A stretch of 64,000 bases of DNA from Sphingomonadaceae bacterium (GTDB taxonomy: Bacteria > Pseudomonadota > Alphaproteobacteria > Sphingomonadales > Sphingomonadaceae). Location: NCBI GenBank assembly GCA_020850455.1, contig JADZEQ010000009.1, positions 62,001 to 126,000 on the forward strand, written 5' to 3'. The position numbers were made by a program, and so were the translations under genes. Under the pieces are notes generated by a model. It worked only from the letters and a program-made list of their open reading frames with translations, searched no databases and was not told the origin of the DNA. Of this stretch, positions 24,970 through 34,227 are shown piece by piece (the first letter of the stretch is position 1; each line of letters begins with the position of its first letter).

Positions 24970-24992
24970 TGGTGCCGCTTACAGGACTCGAA
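24970..24992 (-). repeat. tRNA-proximal attachment-site copy
   Basis: The 3' 23 bases of the tRNA-Thr gene, repeated at 23221-23242 with a single-base deletion. The intact copy keeps the tRNA functional, as is usual for elements that insert at tRNA 3' ends. Confidence 0.7.
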
Positions 24993-25045
24993 CCTGTGAC
25001 CCCCGCATTACGAATGCGATGCTCTACCAACTGAGCTAAAGCGGC
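24970..25045 (-). tRNA. tRNA-Thr (anticodon CGT)
   Basis: Minus-strand cloverleaf of 76 bases: acceptor GCCGCTT paired with AAGCGGC, D-arm GCTC...GAGC, anticodon stem TCGCA/TGCGG with loop TTCGTAA (anticodon CGT, threonine), T-arm ACAGG TTCGAGT CCTGT, discriminator A and an encoded CCA. Its 3' end is the core of the attachment site of the element lying just downstream. Confidence 0.95.
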
Positions 25046-25185
25046 GTGTGGCGGGGCGCTTACCAGCGTGTGCGCGGCAAGACAAGATGCGCCGCCGTTT
25101 CCCGCTGCGACATTATCGCAACGCCCCAAATGCTTTGCGCCGCCATGCTGGACGGACGCTAGGGAAAGCGATAGCTGGGGCGGCC

Positions 25186-26559
25186 ATGACCATTGCCCTG
25201 CCCGCCGACACGCCGATCAGCATCGCCGATTTATTCACCATCGGCGTTGGCCCGTCGAGTTCGCACACGGTGGGGCCGATGCGCGCCGCGCGGCGTTTCG
25301 CCGCCAATGCCGCCGCCCTTCCCCGGCTCCAATCGGTGCATGTCACGCTTTATGGGTCGCTGGCGCTCACCGGGCTTGGCCATGCGACCGACACCGCCAT
25401 CTTAATGGGCCTGTCGGGTGAGGAACCCGAAAGCATCGACCCCAGCAGTATCGCACCGCGCGCCGCACAAATTCGCCAGAATGGGCAAATCCTGCTCGAT
25501 GGGCGTATCCCGCTGCCATGGCGCGAGCCCGAAATGCTCGATTTCGCGGCGGGTGAATTTCACCCGGGCCACGCCAATGCCATGCGTTTTGTTGCCACAG
25601 GGGCCGATGGCGCGCAGATCGAAGAAGTATATTTCTCCATCGGTGGCGGCGCGATCCTGCGCGAAGGGGATGCGGAGCGCCCGGCCAACCTGTCCCTCCC
25701 CTGCGCATTTTCCTCGGCAGAGGAATTATTGCGCATTGCCGATGCGCGCGGCGCAACACTCGAACAAATACTCGATGCGAACGAGGCGGCATGGCGGCCG
25801 CAAGCGGAGACCGATGCGCTGGTTGACGCCGTGCGCGCCGCCATGGCGGCCAGCATCGATGCCGGTTGCCAAGCCGATGGCATTTTGCCCGGCGGCCTCA
25901 ACGTCAAGCGCCGCGCACGCGCCATCCACGACAAATTGGTCGCGCGCGGGCCGCGCCCGGCATCATCGACCATCTTTGAATGGGTCAGCCTATGGGCGCT
26001 GGCCGTCAATGAAGAAAATGCCGCCGGTGGCCGGGTCGTCACATCCCCCACCAACGGGGCGGCAGGCGTCATCCCCGCTGTGCTGCGTTATTATGAGATT
26101 TTCACCGACCGGCCGAGCGATGCGGGTGCCCGCGCGCTGCTCAAAACTGCGGCGATCATCGGCATGCTCTATAAAAAACGTGCCTCCATCTCCGCTGCCG
26201 AAATGGGCTGTCAGGGGGAGGTGGGGGTTGCCTGTTCCATGGCGGCGGGCGGACTTGTCGCCGCTTTGGGCGGGTGCAATCGTCAAATCGAAAATGCCGC
26301 CGAAATCGGCATGGAACATAATTTGGGCCTGACCTGCGACCCGATCGGTGGGCTGGTGCAAATCCCCTGCATCGAACGCAATACAATGGGCGCTATAAAG
26401 GCGATCAATGCTGCCTATCTGGCGCTGCAGGGGGATGGCGCGCACCTCGTCAGCCTCGACGCGGTCATCGAAACCATGCGCCAGACGGGTGAAGACATGC
26501 GTTCCAAATATAAGGAAACCAGCCTCGGCGGCCTCGCCGTCAATGTCGTCGCCTGTTAA
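25186..26559 (+). CDS. sdaA: L-serine ammonia-lyase (single-chain, iron-sulfur)
   Basis: 457 residues, converts L-serine to pyruvate and ammonia. The N-terminal beta domain begins with [20 protein letters not shown]; the catalytic alpha domain holds the [17 protein letters not shown] loop and [17 protein letters not shown], with cysteines (here and in [14 protein letters not shown]) for the oxygen-sensitive [4Fe-4S] cluster. ATG 25186 starts the family N-terminus; the frame from 25048 has no similarity. Monocistronic; convergent with the next gene, stop codons overlapping. Confidence 0.95.
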   Translation: MTIALPADTPISIADLFTIGVGPSSSHTVGPMRAARRFAANAAALPRLQSVHVTLYGSLALTGLGHATDTAILMGLSGEEPESIDPSSIAPRAAQIRQNGQILLDGRIPLPWREPEMLDFAAGEFHPGHANAMRFVATGADGAQIEEVYFSIGGGAILREGDAERPANLSLPCAFSSAEELLRIADARGATLEQILDANEAAWRPQAETDALVDAVRAAMAASIDAGCQADGILPGGLNVKRRARAIHDKLVARGPRPASSTIFEWVSLWALAVNEENAAGGRVVTSPTNGAAGVIPAVLRYYEIFTDRPSDAGARALLKTAAIIGMLYKKRASISAAEMGCQGEVGVACSMAAGGLVAALGGCNRQIENAAEIGMEHNLGLTCDPIGGLVQIPCIERNTMGAIKAINAAYLALQGDGAHLVSLDAVIETMRQTGEDMRSKYKETSLGGLAVNVVAC

Positions 26560-27548
26560 GGGGCGGCATCCCCCCAAGGCAGGAGCGCGATCTTGCCCAC
26601 CGCGCGGCGTGACTGCATCGCGGTAAAGGCATCAAGCCACTGGCTGAGCGGGTAGGTTGCGCTGACATGCGGGGTGAGCGCGCCCTGCGCCACCAAATCA
26701 TCGATCATCGCAATGTCGGCGCGTTGTTCGTCGGGGAAATAGCGGCCATATTCGCCCGCCCGCACACCGATGATGGCGCACCCCTTTATCAACGGAAGGT
26801 TGCTTGGGATGTCCGCAATCTCCCCCGATGCAAAACCGATGATGAGAATTCGCCCGCCAAAACGGATGCAGCGCAGCGATTGGCGCAGCGCATCGCCCCC
26901 CACCGGGTCGAACACCACATCCGCCCCCTTACCATCGGTCAGCGCCTTGACCGTGTCGCGCAGCCCCTCCGGTGCAATCACGGCCTCGGGCGCATAAAGC
27001 CGCGTAATCGCCGCGCGTTTTTCATCGCTACTGGCGACCGCAATCACCCGCGCGCCCATATGCCGTCCCATTTCCACCGCAGCGAGCCCCATGCCCCCCG
27101 CCGCGCCATGGACCAAAAGCCATTCGCCCGGGCGCAATTGCCCACGCCGGTGCAGCGCGACCCATGCGGTCAAATAACCCACGCGATAGCCTGCTGCCGC
27201 CGCCCAATCGATACCATCGGGCTTGGGGCGCACCATCGTCGCATCAACGACGACATATTGCGCCATTGCCCCATGGCGCATGCCGACGACCACCGCGCGC
27301 CCCAGCCATGCGCTATCAACGCCATCGCCTAGCGCATCGACCACACCGGCGCATTCCATGCCGGGTATAAAGGGCACGTCGGGGCGGAATTGATAGGCAC
27401 CGCGGGTCATCAACAGGTCAGGAAAGTTGAGCGCGGCCGCATGCACATATATCCGCATCTGTCCCGCACCGGGGGTCGGCATCGGGCAATCCACCATGGC
27501 GCAACCGGCAAAATCGGGCATAATTTCTGTTACTTGCAATGCCAGCAT
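26556..27548 (-). CDS. NADPH:quinone oxidoreductase-like protein (zinc-free MDR family)
   Basis: 330 residues, medium-chain dehydrogenase/reductase fold. N-terminal GroES-like half with AALNFPDLLMTRGAYQ and FIPGMECAGVV; cofactor half with LVHGAAGGMGLAAVEMGRHM (NADPH-binding AAGGMG). The cysteines that bind catalytic zinc in alcohol dehydrogenases are missing, which points to quinone or enoyl reductase activity. Divergent from the acyl-CoA dehydrogenase pair across an intergenic palindrome, which suggests joint control. In that setting it could act as an enoyl-CoA or quinone reductase; the true substrate is unknown. Confidence 0.88.
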   Translation of the reverse strand: MLALQVTEIMPDFAGCAMVDCPMPTPGAGQMRIYVHAAALNFPDLLMTRGAYQFRPDVPFIPGMECAGVVDALGDGVDSAWLGRAVVVGMRHGAMAQYVVVDATMVRPKPDGIDWAAAAGYRVGYLTAWVALHRRGQLRPGEWLLVHGAAGGMGLAAVEMGRHMGARVIAVASSDEKRAAITRLYAPEAVIAPEGLRDTVKALTDGKGADVVFDPVGGDALRQSLRCIRFGGRILIIGFASGEIADIPSNLPLIKGCAIIGVRAGEYGRYFPDEQRADIAMIDDLVAQGALTPHVSATYPLSQWLDAFTAMQSRRAVGKIALLPWGDAAP

Positions 27549-27616
27549 CGCGTCCCCCCCCCTTGTTCCTGCAATTATTTTGCGGTGCGATTGCAGCGGT
27601 TCGAAATATGGTTATG

Positions 27617-27634
27617 GTTGACGTGAACGTCAAC
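27617..27634. promoter_or_regulatory. palindromic operator, MerR/LiuR-like
   Basis: GTTGACGTGAACGTCAAC: two perfect 8-base arms (GTTGACGT / ACGTCAAC) around a GA centre. It lies 50 bases before the acyl-CoA dehydrogenase start and 69 bases before the divergent oxidoreductase start. The form resembles operators of MerR-family regulators of branched-chain or fatty acyl-CoA use such as LiuR. No MerR gene is present in the window. Confidence 0.55.
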
Positions 27635-27683
27635 TTGGGTTGATTCTTTGCCCGCTAATTGGCCGTCCGATGGGAGAGAATAT

Positions 27684-28880
27684 ATGGCGAGCCTTGCCGA
27701 AACCACCCCCAGCGCAGAGGCGCTGGATGCCTTTCGCCTCGAAGCGCGCGAATGGATAGCTGCAAATTTCCCTCCGTCGCTAAAGGGGGTTGATCTGTCA
27801 CGCTCGGCGCTCGAAGCGCCAAGCGACAAAAGCCCCGACCGCGAAGCATGGCGCATCGCGATGGGCGACAAGGGGTGGGGAACCCCGACTTGGCCCACAC
27901 GTTATGGCGGCGGCGGCCTTAGCGCAGAGGAAGCGCGCGTGCTGCAACAGGAATTGGCCCGCGCCGGCGCTTCCAACCCCATCGGCGGCATGGGGGTGAT
28001 GATGTTCGGCCCGACCCTGCTCGAATTTGGCAGCGAAGAACAAAAAATGGCACATATCCCCGCCATCTGCCGGGCGGAAGTGCGTTGGTGCCAGGGCTAT
28101 TCGGAACCTAATGCAGGCAGCGACCTTGCAAATTTGCAATGTTTTGCGGAGGATAAGGGCGACCATTATATCGTCAATGGTCAAAAAACATGGACCAGCG
28201 GCGGACAATGGGCTGACAAATGTTTCGCGCTGGTGCGTACCGACAAGAGCAAGAAGCAGGGCGGGATCAGCTTCCTCCTCATCGACATGCATGCCCCGGG
28301 GGTGGAGGTAAAGCCGATCAAGATGATTTCGGGCCTGTCCCCATTTTGCGAAACTTTTTTCACTAATGTGCAGGTGCCCAAGACCGACCGGGTCGGCGAC
28401 GAAGGCCAGGGTTGGACGATCGGCAAGCGCCTGTTGCAGCATGAACGGACCAATATTTCGGGCGGCAACCGTATGGGCGGCGGCGTCTCGCTATCTGAAT
28501 TGGCCAAGGCGTGCGTCGGCACCGATGCAGAGGGGCGGATTGCCGATGGCGAATTGCGCGCACGCGTTGCACGGCTGGAAATGGACGGGCGGGCCTTTGC
28601 CGCGACCGCGATGCGGGTCGCCCAAGAAGGGGGGGTATCGGTTGCTTCCTCCATCCTCAAAATCAATGGCACCAAGCTGATGCAGGAACGCAGCGAATTG
28701 CTAATTGATATTTTGGGTATGCAAGGGCTCGGCTGGGAAGGCGAGGGCTTTACCGACGAACAGATAGAGGCGGTGCGCGTCTGGCTGTTTGGCAAGGCGA
28801 CAACCATCTATGGCGGGTCGACCGAAATTCAAACCAACATCGTTGCCAAGCGTATCCTTGGCATGCCCGACATGGGCTGA
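27684..28880 (+). CDS. acyl-CoA dehydrogenase, large subunit type
   Basis: 398 residues. Flavin dehydrogenase with WGTPTWPTRYGGGGLSAEEA, YSEPNAGSDLANLQ, GQKTWTSGGQWAD and the C-terminal TIYGGSTEIQTNIVAKRILG box. ATG 27684 has GGGAGAG upstream; an in-frame TTG at 27648 is less likely. Followed after 12 bases by a second, shorter dehydrogenase. This arrangement (about 400 plus about 360 residues) is like the heteromeric FadE pairs of actinobacterial steroid and terpenoid degradation. The substrate is not known; an acyl-CoA ligase and an MFS transporter nearby support uptake and use of a carboxylic acid. Confidence 0.92.
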   Translation: MASLAETTPSAEALDAFRLEAREWIAANFPPSLKGVDLSRSALEAPSDKSPDREAWRIAMGDKGWGTPTWPTRYGGGGLSAEEARVLQQELARAGASNPIGGMGVMMFGPTLLEFGSEEQKMAHIPAICRAEVRWCQGYSEPNAGSDLANLQCFAEDKGDHYIVNGQKTWTSGGQWADKCFALVRTDKSKKQGGISFLLIDMHAPGVEVKPIKMISGLSPFCETFFTNVQVPKTDRVGDEGQGWTIGKRLLQHERTNISGGNRMGGGVSLSELAKACVGTDAEGRIADGELRARVARLEMDGRAFAATAMRVAQEGGVSVASSILKINGTKLMQERSELLIDILGMQGLGWEGEGFTDEQIEAVRVWLFGKATTIYGGSTEIQTNIVAKRILGMPDMG

Positions 28881-28892
28881 GGGGAACAACAA

Positions 28893-29972
28893 ATGGCAAA
28901 GCTGAGCGACGAACAGGAAATGCTGCGCGATATGGCGCAAAATTGGGTGCGCGGCGAAAGCCCCGTCGGCGCATGGCGCAAACAGCGCGATGCTGACACG
29001 GCGGCGGGTTATGATCAGGCGGTCTATGCCGAAATGGCCAGCATGGGTTGGACCGGCATCACCATCGCCGAATCCTATGGCGGTAGCGATTTTGGTTGGA
29101 TGAGCCTGGGGCTGGTTGTCGAAGAATGCGCCAAAACGCTGACTGCCAGCCCCTTGATCGCCTGCGCCATCGCGGCCCGCGCCATCGCGCTAGGCGGCAG
29201 CGCGGAGCAACAGCAAAAATATCTGCCCGCCATTGCATCGGGCGAATTGGTGGCGACGCTTGCCGTTGATGAAGGGCCGCGGCACGACCCGACGCAGATT
29301 GCCACCAGCGTTACCGACGGCAAATTGACCGGCACCAAAGCCTTTGTGGCAGAGGGGGATAGCGCAGGCCTGTTCGTCGTCGCGGCCAAAGATGGCCTCT
29401 ACCTTGTCGAAGACGGCGCGGGGGTGACCAAATCGCGCCGTCACATGGTCGACCATCGCAGCCATGCCGAAGTGCGTTTTGATGGCGCAGCGGCGGATAA
29501 ATTGACAGGTGGTGGTGATGCTTTGCTCGACCGCATCCTCGACCATGCACGCATCCTCACTGCCGCCGAAATGCTGGGGATGAGCCAACAAGCCTTTGAT
29601 CAAACGCTCGAATATCTGAAGCAACGCGTCCAGTTCGACCGGATTTTGGCGTCGTTTCAGGCATTGCAGCACCGCATGGCCGATTTGTTCGGCGATATCG
29701 AAATGACCCGTTCGGCGGTCGAGGCGGGGCTTGGCGCGCTCGATTCCATGGGCGACAATGGGGATCTGGGACAGATCGCCGCCATCGCCAAGGCGCGCGC
29801 CAATGACAGTCTGCACCGTATGAGCCGAGAAATGATCCAACTGCACGGCGGCATCGGCATGACCGATGAATTTGACGCGGGCTTTTACCTGAAACGCGCC
29901 CGTCCGCTCGAGGCAGCATGGGGCAATAGCAGCTTTCTGCGCGACCGTTTCGCCCGTCTGGGTAGCTATTGA
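28893..29972 (+). CDS. acyl-CoA dehydrogenase, small subunit type
   Basis: 359 residues. It keeps the general fold (LSDEQEMLRDMAQNWV, WTGITIAESYGGSDFGW, MIQLHGGIGMTDEFDAGFYL) but the C-terminal GGTxEI-type flavin box of its upstream neighbour is replaced by ARPLEAAWGNSSFLRDRF, and the SEPxAGSD loop reads VDEGPRHDP. These losses fit a partner subunit that forms an alpha2beta2 enzyme with the gene before it. ATG 28893 is preceded by GGGGAA. Its stop overlaps the TTG start of the MFS gene. Confidence 0.9.
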   Translation: MAKLSDEQEMLRDMAQNWVRGESPVGAWRKQRDADTAAGYDQAVYAEMASMGWTGITIAESYGGSDFGWMSLGLVVEECAKTLTASPLIACAIAARAIALGGSAEQQQKYLPAIASGELVATLAVDEGPRHDPTQIATSVTDGKLTGTKAFVAEGDSAGLFVVAAKDGLYLVEDGAGVTKSRRHMVDHRSHAEVRFDGAAADKLTGGGDALLDRILDHARILTAAEMLGMSQQAFDQTLEYLKQRVQFDRILASFQALQHRMADLFGDIEMTRSAVEAGLGALDSMGDNGDLGQIAAIAKARANDSLHRMSREMIQLHGGIGMTDEFDAGFYLKRARPLEAAWGNSSFLRDRFARLGSY

Positions 29973-31261
29973 ACGAAGACGGCGACACAGCGGGGCGCGA
30001 AGCCGCCTTTGCGGCGGCGGTGGAGCAACATCTGCGCCGCAATATGGTCGCCAATTTCACCCACGGCATGCTGGGCATGACCGGGTTTCGCGTCATCTAT
30101 GCGCCGACCCTGCTGCCCGCCTGGCTGCTGCTGATTTCGGACAGCCATTTCGTCGTCGGCTTGGGGCAGGCACTGCTGCAATTGGGAATATTGGTGACCC
30201 CGCTCATCAGCGCGGCCGCGCTAGAGCATCGGCACCAGATTTTGCCCGCTGCACTGCGTTATGGGACGATCATGCGGCTCGCGGTATTGGGCCTCGCGCT
30301 CAGCGCATGGTTTACCGGCGGGTGGCTGTGCGTGGTGCTGGCAATGGGCTTTCTCTTGCTGCTGGGCCTGTCGAACGGCATGCAGCGGGTCGCCTTTCAA
30401 ATGCTGATCGGCAAGCTGATCCCCATCGACCGACGCGGGCGGTTACAGGGGTGGCGCAACCTGCTTGGCGGGGGGATTGCGGCCATATTATCCTATGCTG
30501 CCGGGCGCTGGCTGATCGGCGAAAATATTCTGGGCAATGGTTTTGCCACCACTTTTGCGCTCGCCTTTGTCCTGACCAGCATGGGGTTGGTCGCCCTGAA
30601 ATGGGGGGTGGTTGAACCAGCATCACCGGTTGTACGCCCGCGCAGTGACATTGCATCGCGGGTCCGCGACATTCCCCTCCTCCTCACCGATCCATCCTAT
30701 CGCCATTTCGTCTGGGCGCAGGCATTCGCCATGGCGGGGCGGATTGCCGCGCCCTTCTATATCTTGATCGCCGCCCAAAATATGGGGCTCGACGGGCAAA
30801 CGATCGGGATACTCAGCCTCGCCTATCTGGGGGCGGACACATTATCCAACCCGCTATGGGGCTATGTCGGTGACCGCTATGGCTATAAATTGACCAGCAT
30901 TGTAGCGCTCGTGCTGATGCTCGGTGGGCTGGCTGCGCTCCAATCGCATGGCAGCAGCGGTGCCATGGTCGCGGCCTTTGCCGCCTTTGGCGCATCGAGC
31001 GCGGGCTATTCGATGAGCACGCAAACCATGGTGCTCGAATTCGGCGCGCGGGAGGATGTGCCGATGCGCATCGCCCTTTCGACGATGGTGGAGGGCGGGC
31101 TTTCGGGCACCGCGCCGATTTTGGGCGGACTGATATTGGGCTGGGCAGGGGCGGGCGCAATGCTGGCCTGTGCCGCCTTGCTCACCGCCATAGCGCTGTG
31201 GGTGATGGCCTTTCGCGTCACCGACCCACGCAAAGCGGTTGCCCCGCCCTATCTGGATTAA
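29969..31261 (+). CDS. MFS transporter
   Basis: 430 residues with about 12 hydrophobic segments and the loop GRLQGWRNLLGGGIA. TTG at 29969 overlaps the preceding stop as TTGA, so coupling supports this start; an internal ATG (MVANFTHGML) is an alternative. Sits downstream of the two acyl-CoA dehydrogenases and convergent with an acyl-CoA ligase, so it may import the acid that these enzymes degrade. Substrate unknown. Its stop overlaps the ligase stop by 4 bases. Confidence 0.87.
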   Translation: MNEDGDTAGREAAFAAAVEQHLRRNMVANFTHGMLGMTGFRVIYAPTLLPAWLLLISDSHFVVGLGQALLQLGILVTPLISAAALEHRHQILPAALRYGTIMRLAVLGLALSAWFTGGWLCVVLAMGFLLLLGLSNGMQRVAFQMLIGKLIPIDRRGRLQGWRNLLGGGIAAILSYAAGRWLIGENILGNGFATTFALAFVLTSMGLVALKWGVVEPASPVVRPRSDIASRVRDIPLLLTDPSYRHFVWAQAFAMAGRIAAPFYILIAAQNMGLDGQTIGILSLAYLGADTLSNPLWGYVGDRYGYKLTSIVALVLMLGGLAALQSHGSSGAMVAAFAAFGASSAGYSMSTQTMVLEFGAREDVPMRIALSTMVEGGLSGTAPILGGLILGWAGAGAMLACAALLTAIALWVMAFRVTDPRKAVAPPYLD

Positions 31262-32841
31262 TTGACCCGCCGTTCGCGCCCCGCCCAATGCGGTTCACGC
31301 AATTGCCGCCGCAAGATCTTGCCCGACGGGTTGCGCGGCAACGCATCGACAAAATCAATGCTCGTCGGGCATTTATAAACCGCCATCTTGCCGCGCGCCC
31401 AAGCGATGATCGCTGCTGCATCCTTGTCTGCTCCGGGACGGGCAACGACGACCGCCTTGACCGTTTCGCCCCATTTGTCGTGTGGTACGCCGATTACCGC
31501 GACATCCGCAACGTCGGGGTGGCCGTAAAGCACGCTCTCCACCTCCGCCGGATAGACATTTTCCGCGCCGGTGATGATCATGTCTTTGATCCGGTCTTGG
31601 ATGAATAAATAGCCCTCATCGTCCAAATAGCCCGCATCCCCGGTACGGAACCAGCCATCGGCGCCGAGCGCTTTGGCGGTATCTGCCTCCCGCTGCCAAT
31701 ATCCGGCCATGACGCTGGGGGATCGGATCGCCACCTCCCCCACGCTGCCGCTCGGCAGGTGCGCGCCCGCTTCATCCAATATGGCAAGCTCCACCCCCGG
31801 CAAAGCCTTGCCCGCAGCGCGCATTTTTTCCGCACGTTCGGGCCGATGATCCTCGGGCGGCAGCGACACCACTGTCCCCCAAGTTTCGGTCAGCCCATAC
31901 ATTTGGACAAAATCGCAGCCGAGCATGGCGACACCCGCGCGCAGCAGGTCGAGCGGGATGGGGCTTGCCCCATAGGAAAATGTGACGAGGGAGGAGAAAT
32001 CGGTGGTCGCCGCCTTGGGATGTTCGATCAATATTTTGAGCGCGGCAGGGACCAAGAACATGCGCTTCAGCCGATATTGTTCGATAATCGACAGGGTGAG
32101 GCCGGGGTCAAATTCGCGCGTGATGACCAGATGTTGGCCGACAAAAATCGTCCCCAAAACCGTGCCGACCCCGGCAATATGGGCATAGGGCATGGCGTTC
32201 AAATTGCTGTCGCCCGGTTCGCTTTGCAGCCATTCAATCCCCGATACATCGAACAGCGGGCGAAGGCCGGTGCCGTTGCCATGGGTCATCATCGCGCCCT
32301 TGGGCTTGCCCGTCGTCCCCGATGTATAAAGCTGGACGACAATATCGTCGCGCGTGACGTCGGATGGAAAGGGCGCGGCAGACGCGGCATCGCGCCAAGC
32401 GGCAAAATCGCGCCAGTCGGCTTGCTTGTCCGCCGCATCGAGCGCGATCACCGGCAGGTCGAGCCCATTGGCGTCCATCGCTGCCCGCGCCGACGCCGCC
32501 AAGCCGTCACCAACGAACAGCAATTTTGCCCCGCTGTCGCCCAAGATATAGGCAATTTCTTCGCCCGCCAGACGCCAGATGATCGGCACGATGATGACAC
32601 CAGCGCGCGCGCAGCCATAGGTCATCTGCGCCACAAGGTCGCTATTCTTGCCCAGATAGGCGACCCTGTCCCCCTTGGTCAGCCCCTCCGCTGCCAAGGC
32701 GTTCGCCACCCGGTCAACCGCCGCATCAAATTGGGCATAGCTGGTCGTCCGCCCTTCAAAGCTGGTCGCGGTGACATCCGGTTGACGCGTCGCCCAATAT
32801 CTCAGCGCCGACCCAAAAACATCCCCGCGTTCCAAATGCAT
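31258..32841 (-). CDS. acyl-CoA synthetase (AMP-forming)
   Basis: 527 residues, ANL superfamily. ATP loop YTSGTTGKPKGAMMTH, the FSYGASPIPLDLLR and MYGLTETWG blocks, the hinge region GWFRTGDAGYLDDEGYLFI and the C-terminal catalytic lysine box LPRNPSGKILRRQL. It activates a carboxylic acid to its CoA thioester in the cytosol, probably the first step before the paired acyl-CoA dehydrogenases. No signal for substrate length; family relatives act on short, branched or aromatic acids. ATG 32841 gives the usual N-terminus. Divergent from the symporter gene. Confidence 0.92.
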   Translation of the reverse strand: MHLERGDVFGSALRYWATRQPDVTATSFEGRTTSYAQFDAAVDRVANALAAEGLTKGDRVAYLGKNSDLVAQMTYGCARAGVIIVPIIWRLAGEEIAYILGDSGAKLLFVGDGLAASARAAMDANGLDLPVIALDAADKQADWRDFAAWRDAASAAPFPSDVTRDDIVVQLYTSGTTGKPKGAMMTHGNGTGLRPLFDVSGIEWLQSEPGDSNLNAMPYAHIAGVGTVLGTIFVGQHLVITREFDPGLTLSIIEQYRLKRMFLVPAALKILIEHPKAATTDFSSLVTFSYGASPIPLDLLRAGVAMLGCDFVQMYGLTETWGTVVSLPPEDHRPERAEKMRAAGKALPGVELAILDEAGAHLPSGSVGEVAIRSPSVMAGYWQREADTAKALGADGWFRTGDAGYLDDEGYLFIQDRIKDMIITGAENVYPAEVESVLYGHPDVADVAVIGVPHDKWGETVKAVVVARPGADKDAAAIIAWARGKMAVYKCPTSIDFVDALPRNPSGKILRRQLREPHWAGRERRVN

Positions 32842-32952
32842 AGCTCACTCCATCTCTCTCGACACTATCGGTGCCAATATGGGCGCAGCTTGGCAAGATG
32901 CGTTCGTGCTTTTCCTTGTGCTTTGGCCGATCGCGCGCCACAATATCGGACA

Positions 32953-34227
32953 ATGGGCAACGAAACTGCCGGCGGGCCACGCATTTCCCCTTGGCGCATA
33001 TTGTCGGCGTTGGTCGGCGGGCTCATAATCGGGGCGGTTTTTGCGCGGGCAGCACCGGGCCGGGCGATTGGGGTCGCCGATGCAATTGCCCCTATTGGGC
33101 AGCTCTGGTTACGTGCCTTGCAGATGACGATCATACCGCTGGTAGTCGCGCTGCTATTCACCGGCATATTGAGCGCGGTTCGCGCGGCGCGCGCGGGCCG
33201 CCTCACCGGCTGGTCGATTGGCCTGTTCCTCATCATCCTGTGGGGCGGGGCGACCATGGCCGCCTTTGTCACCCCCGCGCTGCTCAATGTCTTTCCCATT
33301 TCGGCGGAGGCAGCGCGCACGCTGACCGCCTCTCTCGGCAGCAACAGCAATGTCGGCACCGTCCCGACGATGAGCGATTTTTTGGTCGGCATCATCCCGA
33401 CTAACCCGGTGCAGGCAGCAGCGACGGATGCCATTTTGCCGTTGCTGATTTTTACCGCGATATTCGCGCTTGCTGTCGCGCGGCTCGAACCCGCGCGCCG
33501 CGACCTTATCGCACAGATTTTCGACGCGGTGGGCAGCGCGATGCTGACGGTCATCGGCTGGGTGCTCGCCCTCGCACCCATTGGTGTGGCCGCGCTCGCC
33601 TTTGTCGTGGCGGCGCATGTGGGGGTGGAGGCGATTGGCATCTTCCTCCACTATGTGCTCATCGTTTCGGCGGTGGGTGGCGTCGTATTCCTTGCCGCTT
33701 ACCCCGTTGCCATGCTGGTCGGCGGACTGCCACTCGGCCAATTTGCCAAGGCGATTTTGCCGCCGCAAGCGGTTGCGCTATCGACGCAAAGCTCGCTCGC
33801 CTCGCTCCCCGCCATGCTGCGCAGCGCGTCCGCGCTTGGCGTACGCGGACATAATGCCGATGTGACATTGCCGCTCGCCGTCGCGCTATTTCGCGCCACT
33901 GGCCCGGCCATGAACCTCGCCGTCTGTATCTATGCCGCCTATCTGACGCATACACCGCTGACACCGGTCACACTGGCGATCGGGGTTGCGATTGCCGCCA
34001 CGACCACGCTGGGTTCGGTCAGCCTGCCGGGATCGATCAGCTTTATTTCGGCCTGCGGCCCCATCGCCATCGGCATGGGCGTGCCGATTGAGCCGCTCGC
34101 GCTGCTTATCGCGGTTGAGCAGTTGCCCGACCTGATGCGCACGCTTGGCAATGTGACAATGGATGTGGCGGTGACAGCCAGCGCCGACCGTTTGGGCGGC
34201 GGTGATTTGATCGAGGGAGAGGGTTGA
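32953..34227 (+). CDS. dicarboxylate/amino acid:cation symporter (DAACS family)
   Basis: 424 residues, membrane protein. Family features are the helical hairpin with serines (ALSTQSSLASLPAMLRSA), RATGPAMNLAVCIYAAYL and TTTLGSVSLPGSISF. It takes up glutamate, aspartate or C4-dicarboxylates with Na+ or H+. The open frame runs about 400 codons further upstream only because of GC-rich antisense sequence over the ligase gene; ATG 32953 gives the normal N-terminal length. Followed by an aldo/keto reductase with a TGATG junction. Confidence 0.9.
   Translation: MGNETAGGPRISPWRILSALVGGLIIGAVFARAAPGRAIGVADAIAPIGQLWLRALQMTIIPLVVALLFTGILSAVRAARAGRLTGWSIGLFLIILWGGATMAAFVTPALLNVFPISAEAARTLTASLGSNSNVGTVPTMSDFLVGIIPTNPVQAAATDAILPLLIFTAIFALAVARLEPARRDLIAQIFDAVGSAMLTVIGWVLALAPIGVAALAFVVAAHVGVEAIGIFLHYVLIVSAVGGVVFLAAYPVAMLVGGLPLGQFAKAILPPQAVALSTQSSLASLPAMLRSASALGVRGHNADVTLPLAVALFRATGPAMNLAVCIYAAYLTHTPLTPVTLAIGVAIAATTTLGSVSLPGSISFISACGPIAIGMGVPIEPLALLIAVEQLPDLMRTLGNVTMDVAVTASADRLGGGDLIEGEG

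Larger units (their letters stand above)
23221..24992. mobile_element. decayed integrative element at tRNA-Thr
   Basis: A 23-base segment at the 3' end of the tRNA-Thr gene (24970-24992) is repeated, with one base missing, at 23221-23242 in the same orientation. Between the copies lie a P4-type integrase gene without its C-terminal catalytic part, a C-terminal piece of a second tyrosine recombinase, and arrays of TACCCCCAA-type repeats near both ends. Integration next to a tRNA 3' end with the integrase adjacent to the tRNA is the classical arrangement. No cargo genes remain. Confidence 0.75.

Noticed and set aside
31759-32952. Long upstream extension of the symporter frame (about 400 codons)
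   Set aside because: It lies antisense to the acyl-CoA ligase coding region and shows only the Arg/His/Pro-rich composition of shadow frames in GC-rich DNA.
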